Source: a virus | Virus record (IMG/VR): IMGVR_UViG_3300028581_000276 | Coordinates: 1-21,820 of that record | Direction: 5' to 3' (one strand) | DNA length: 21,820 nt | In this document: piece by piece, positions 19,267 to 21,820 of the stretch | Layout of the letters: the number at the start of each line of letters is the position of its first letter | Position numbering within the stretch: position 1 is the first letter of the stretch | Notes under the pieces: generated by a model | Told to the model about the DNA's origin: nothing | What the model saw: the letters and a program-made list of their open reading frames with translations, nothing else | The model's database searches: none | Position numbers and translations under genes: made by a program

Positions 19267-19305
19267 CTAACACTCTGCGGCTCCTCCGGGGGCCGCAGCA
19301 GTTAG
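19267..19305 (+). terminator. Strong hairpin between the decoration-like and next gene
   Basis: CTGCGGC (19275-19281) pairs with GCCGCAG (19292-19298) over a 10-nt loop, extended by CTAAC (19267-19271) with GTTAG (19301-19305). The next ATG is only 2 bp after the hairpin and no U-tract follows. It may slow polymerase or trim mRNA to keep capsid mRNA abundant rather than stop transcription. Confidence 0.5.
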
Positions 19306-19306
19306 G

Positions 19307-19642
19307 ATGGCTGAAACACTTTGGAGCGATCTTGTCGCCGATTTGGGCGATGAGATGCAGCACCTCGTCAAGGAGGAATTGCTGCGCGGCTGGCATGCGG
19401 ACGCTGTCCTAGCGGCCACGCGCCAGCAACGCATTGCCCAGGCCAACGCCCGTCTAGAGAACTGCGCCATTGAAGGCATCGGCGTCCGCGAGATGAGCAT
19501 CGACGCCGACGCTTACTGGGCTTGGCACGGCACCAACCCCGGCTGCTGGCAGGACAAGGGATTCCGCGATTGGTTCAAGAAGAAGAACCCCGAGACGGTC
19601 GTTAAATACACACCCCGCAACACCACCATCCTCGTCCCTTGA
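19307..19642 (+). CDS. Conserved phage protein of the head operon, 111 aa
   Basis: The sequence is mixed: LVKEELLRGWHADAVLAATR, then a pattern GIGVREMSIDADAYWAWHG, and a tail GCWQDKGFRDWFKKKNPETV. Proteins with this arrangement occur near portal genes in phages, from memory, without a known job. ATG at 19307 is 2 bp past the hairpin. Its TGA overlaps the TTG start of the portal gene (TTGA). It is not a typical head-tail adaptor. Confidence 0.6.
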   Translation: MAETLWSDLVADLGDEMQHLVKEELLRGWHADAVLAATRQQRIAQANARLENCAIEGIGVREMSIDADAYWAWHGTNPGCWQDKGFRDWFKKKNPETVVKYTPRNTTILVP

Positions 19643-21756
19643 AACCCATCGACCGCGACAAGATCGTAGAAATCCTCGGCGAGGTTGAGCAGGCTGACAG
19701 CGACGCCAGCACCTACATCCAGCGCAAGCTGCGCAATTGGAACACCCGCTACTGCATCTGGCCCGGGCAAAACGAAGACGGCCGCAAGCGCAAGGGCAGC
19801 CTCGGCGCCCAGCCATTCCCTTGGGACGGCTCAAGCGACTGTAAGATCTTCCTCAGCGACAACATCGTCCGCGACCACGTCGCCATGCTGACCTCCGCGT
19901 TCTTCAAGTCCCGCGTGCAGGTCCAGCCGGTCGAAAGCATGGACATCGACAAGCGCAACGCCGCGGAGGCTGTGCTCAAATGGCTCCTCTTTCAGCATTG
20001 CCTCTCTGACCTCCAGCGCGAGGTCCGCCTAGCCGCTGAGTTTCGGGAAACCTACGGCCTCGCCGTCATGGCCATCGACTGGCAGACCACCACCCGCACC
20101 GAGGTCAAGACCTTCACGCTGGACGACGCCATGGGTATGCTTGAGGCCGCGGCGCAGCAAGACCCCGAGCAGGCGGCCAACATCCAAGCCCTCATCGAGG
20201 TTGTCCTTGATCCTCTGCAGGAAGAACTCGCCGCCCAGCTGCTCGGTGAGATCGTGCCGGAACTCGGCAAGCCGGCCAAGGTGCGCGAGCTGCGCGAGAA
20301 GGGTGTCGTCGAGTGGGACAGCCCTTATATTTTTGAGAACAAGCCGGTGTGGACCGCCCTGGAAGCCTTCGAGGACATCATCTTCCCAATCCAGACCTTC
20401 AGCCTGCAGCGCGCTGCCTTCGTGGCCCGCCGGGAACTGCTCACCGAGGTTGAACTGCGCGAGCGCGGCATGATCGAAGGCTGGGACGAGGACTGGGTTG
20501 AGCGCACCAGCAAGCACAAGGGCGAGATGCGCCGGATCACGGCAAACCTGCACCGCACCGACCAATACCTCTACGAGCAGCTGCGCGACATGGTAGAAGT
20601 TTGGCACGTTTACAGAAAAGAGATCGACGAGAAGACCGGCGCCGTCCGCGTGACGCGCAGCATCATGTCCTTCCACGTCCCTGACACGGTCGCCAGCCAT
20701 GAGATCCTGCCCTACGCCCACGGCCTTTATCCTTTTGTCGAGCTAGCCCGCGAGCGCACCACCCGCCCGCTCCTCGAGTCCCGCGGCGTGCCGGAGATCT
20801 GCCAGACGGCTCAGAACGAGATCAAGACCCAGCGCGACTTCCGCGTAGACGCCGCCAGCCTCAGCGTGCTCCCCCCAGTGCGCGTGCCGGCCAACCGCGG
20901 CAAGTTCGACCTCGTCCTCGGCCCCGGCGTCCAGATCCCCGAGCGGAGGCAAGGTGAGGTCAGCTTCATGGAGCCCCCGCGGGTCAGCCAGGGCAGCATC
21001 GAAGTTGAAGCCGCCACCCGGCTGGACGTGGACAATTACTTCGGCCGCATGTCCCAAGGCGTCCCGCCCCAGCTCGCCATGCTGCACACCCAAGAGCTAA
21101 TCGACACCTGGCTCCTCGACATGAAGCTCTGCGTTGTCCAGACGATGGCCCTTGCGCAGCAGTATATGTCGCCGGAGGAAGTCGCCCGGGTGACCGGCAA
21201 CCAGCTCCCCTTTAACGCCAGCCCGCAGGACATCCGCGGCAGGTTTGACATAACCGCCGAATTCGACGCCCGCATGCTCGATGCCGAAGCCCTCGGCGCC
21301 AAGTTGAACTACCTCGCCAAGATCCTCGTCCCGATGGATTCATTCGGCGTCATCGACCGCGTTGGCCTCATCAAATACATGTTCCAAGCCGTCGATCCCA
21401 ACATGGCGAGCATGCTGGTCCAAGACATCGGCGCCGCGACCCAGCAGGAGATCGAAGACGAGCAGGGCGCCTTTGCCAAGATCGCCGCCGGCACCGAGCC
21501 CCCAATGAAAGAGGGCGGCCAAAACGCCCAAGTCCGCTTGCAGACTCTCCAGCAAATCATCCAAAGCAACCCCGCCGTCAGCCAACGCTACCAGCAGGAC
21601 GAAATCTTCCGCCGCATGTTGGACGCCCGCATGCAGGCATTCACCTTCCAGCTCCAGCAGTCGCAAAACGCCGTCATCGGCCGGGTCGGCGCGCAGCCCG
21701 CGCTCCAGCAGATGGCGCAGGAGCAACAACTCGGAGGTCCGCAGGCAGCGGCTTAA
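19639..21756 (+). CDS. Portal protein, 705 aa
   Basis: The dodecameric DNA-entry ring of the capsid. The start is TTG at 19639 in a TTGA overlap with the previous stop. The N-terminus (KLRNWNTRYCIWPGQ, FPWDGSSDCKIFLSDNIV, then LTSAFFKSRVQVQPVE), the central long helices and the C-terminal Gln-rich, disordered tail (residues about 640-705) match large phage portals. The 705-aa size is also typical of podovirus/large-siphovirus portals. EICQTAQNEIKTQRDFRVDA is the conserved wing/clip segment. A weak start codon with coupling suggests lower expression than the capsid genes, as expected for 12 copies. Confidence 0.85.
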   Translation: MKPIDRDKIVEILGEVEQADSDASTYIQRKLRNWNTRYCIWPGQNEDGRKRKGSLGAQPFPWDGSSDCKIFLSDNIVRDHVAMLTSAFFKSRVQVQPVESMDIDKRNAAEAVLKWLLFQHCLSDLQREVRLAAEFRETYGLAVMAIDWQTTTRTEVKTFTLDDAMGMLEAAAQQDPEQAANIQALIEVVLDPLQEELAAQLLGEIVPELGKPAKVRELREKGVVEWDSPYIFENKPVWTALEAFEDIIFPIQTFSLQRAAFVARRELLTEVELRERGMIEGWDEDWVERTSKHKGEMRRITANLHRTDQYLYEQLRDMVEVWHVYRKEIDEKTGAVRVTRSIMSFHVPDTVASHEILPYAHGLYPFVELARERTTRPLLESRGVPEICQTAQNEIKTQRDFRVDAASLSVLPPVRVPANRGKFDLVLGPGVQIPERRQGEVSFMEPPRVSQGSIEVEAATRLDVDNYFGRMSQGVPPQLAMLHTQELIDTWLLDMKLCVVQTMALAQQYMSPEEVARVTGNQLPFNASPQDIRGRFDITAEFDARMLDAEALGAKLNYLAKILVPMDSFGVIDRVGLIKYMFQAVDPNMASMLVQDIGAATQQEIEDEQGAFAKIAAGTEPPMKEGGQNAQVRLQTLQQIIQSNPAVSQRYQQDEIFRRMLDARMQAFTFQLQQSQNAVIGRVGAQPALQQMAQEQQLGGPQAAA

Positions 21757-21759
21757 CCT

Positions 21760-21820
21760 ATGGCCTTTTCCCCCAACGTCGCCGTCCGCAATGTCGCCGG
21801 GCTCAACATCCCGCAGCACG
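21760..21820 (+). CDS. Start of the next structural gene (incomplete)
   Basis: An ATG at 21760, behind CGGAGG, opens a frame of 20 codons to the window edge (MAFSPNVAVRNVAGLN), with no stop seen. It is located 3 bp after the portal stop, so it belongs to the head/tail operon. No function can be read from so few residues. Confidence 0.55.
   Translation, partial: MAFSPNVAVRNVAGLNIPQH

Noticed and set aside
20029-20721. 230-codon reverse-strand frame under the portal gene
   Set aside because: Shadow of the portal; Gly/Asp/Val pattern typical of antisense frames.

Overview
The window is a piece of a tailed double-stranded DNA bacteriophage (Caudoviricetes), either a free or circularised temperate phage genome or a prophage. 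The evidence is a tyrosine integrase start, an O-like replication initiator with internal iterons, a DnaB-type helicase, a T7 gp2.5-like single-strand DNA-binding protein, a large terminase, scaffold, an SU10/DUF5309-type major capsid protein and a portal. The DNA is GC-rich by eye, with most genes joined by ATGA or TAATG stop/start overlaps. I cannot name the host. Many starts lack a Shine-Dalgarno sequence and sit behind A/C-rich leaders, which hints at a host with relaxed SD use.

Layout. (1) 1-2760, minus strand: the N-terminal 195 codons of an integrase run off the left edge. Next come an intergenic region with a tRNA-Met 5'-half (probable att site) and repeated 12-14-mers, then a leftward operon of small unknown genes driven by a promoter at about 2576-2603. 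(2) 2877-9186, plus strand: small early genes, a solitary cytosine-C5 DNA methyltransferase that contains a second 380-codon open frame, an HTH_39-type protein, a tRNA-like element, a HTH/small-terminase-like protein, an HNH nuclease, the replication initiator with its probable origin, a PD-(D/E)XK nuclease and several small proteins. (3) 9188-13845: DnaB helicase, resolvase-like nuclease, SSB, RecB/Cas4-like nuclease, a HExxH protein and a run of small conserved phage proteins. (4) 13899-16262: large terminase and small genes. (5) 16263-16727: a gene-free, hairpin-rich region with a good promoter. (6) 16728-21820: scaffold, major capsid, decoration-like protein, small conserved protein, portal and the first codons of the next gene. 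Lysis, tail and repressor genes are not seen.

How it works together: integrase and att site would handle lysogeny. The initiator, iterons and helicase would start replication in the style of lambda O/P. SSB and the PD-(D/E)XK nucleases would process recombination and replication intermediates. The methyltransferase would protect phage DNA, and terminase plus portal would fill a capsid built on the scaffold. The two most striking things are the long out-of-frame ORF inside the methyltransferase gene, whose sequence has its own repeated motifs, and the palindromic iteron array inside the initiator gene.
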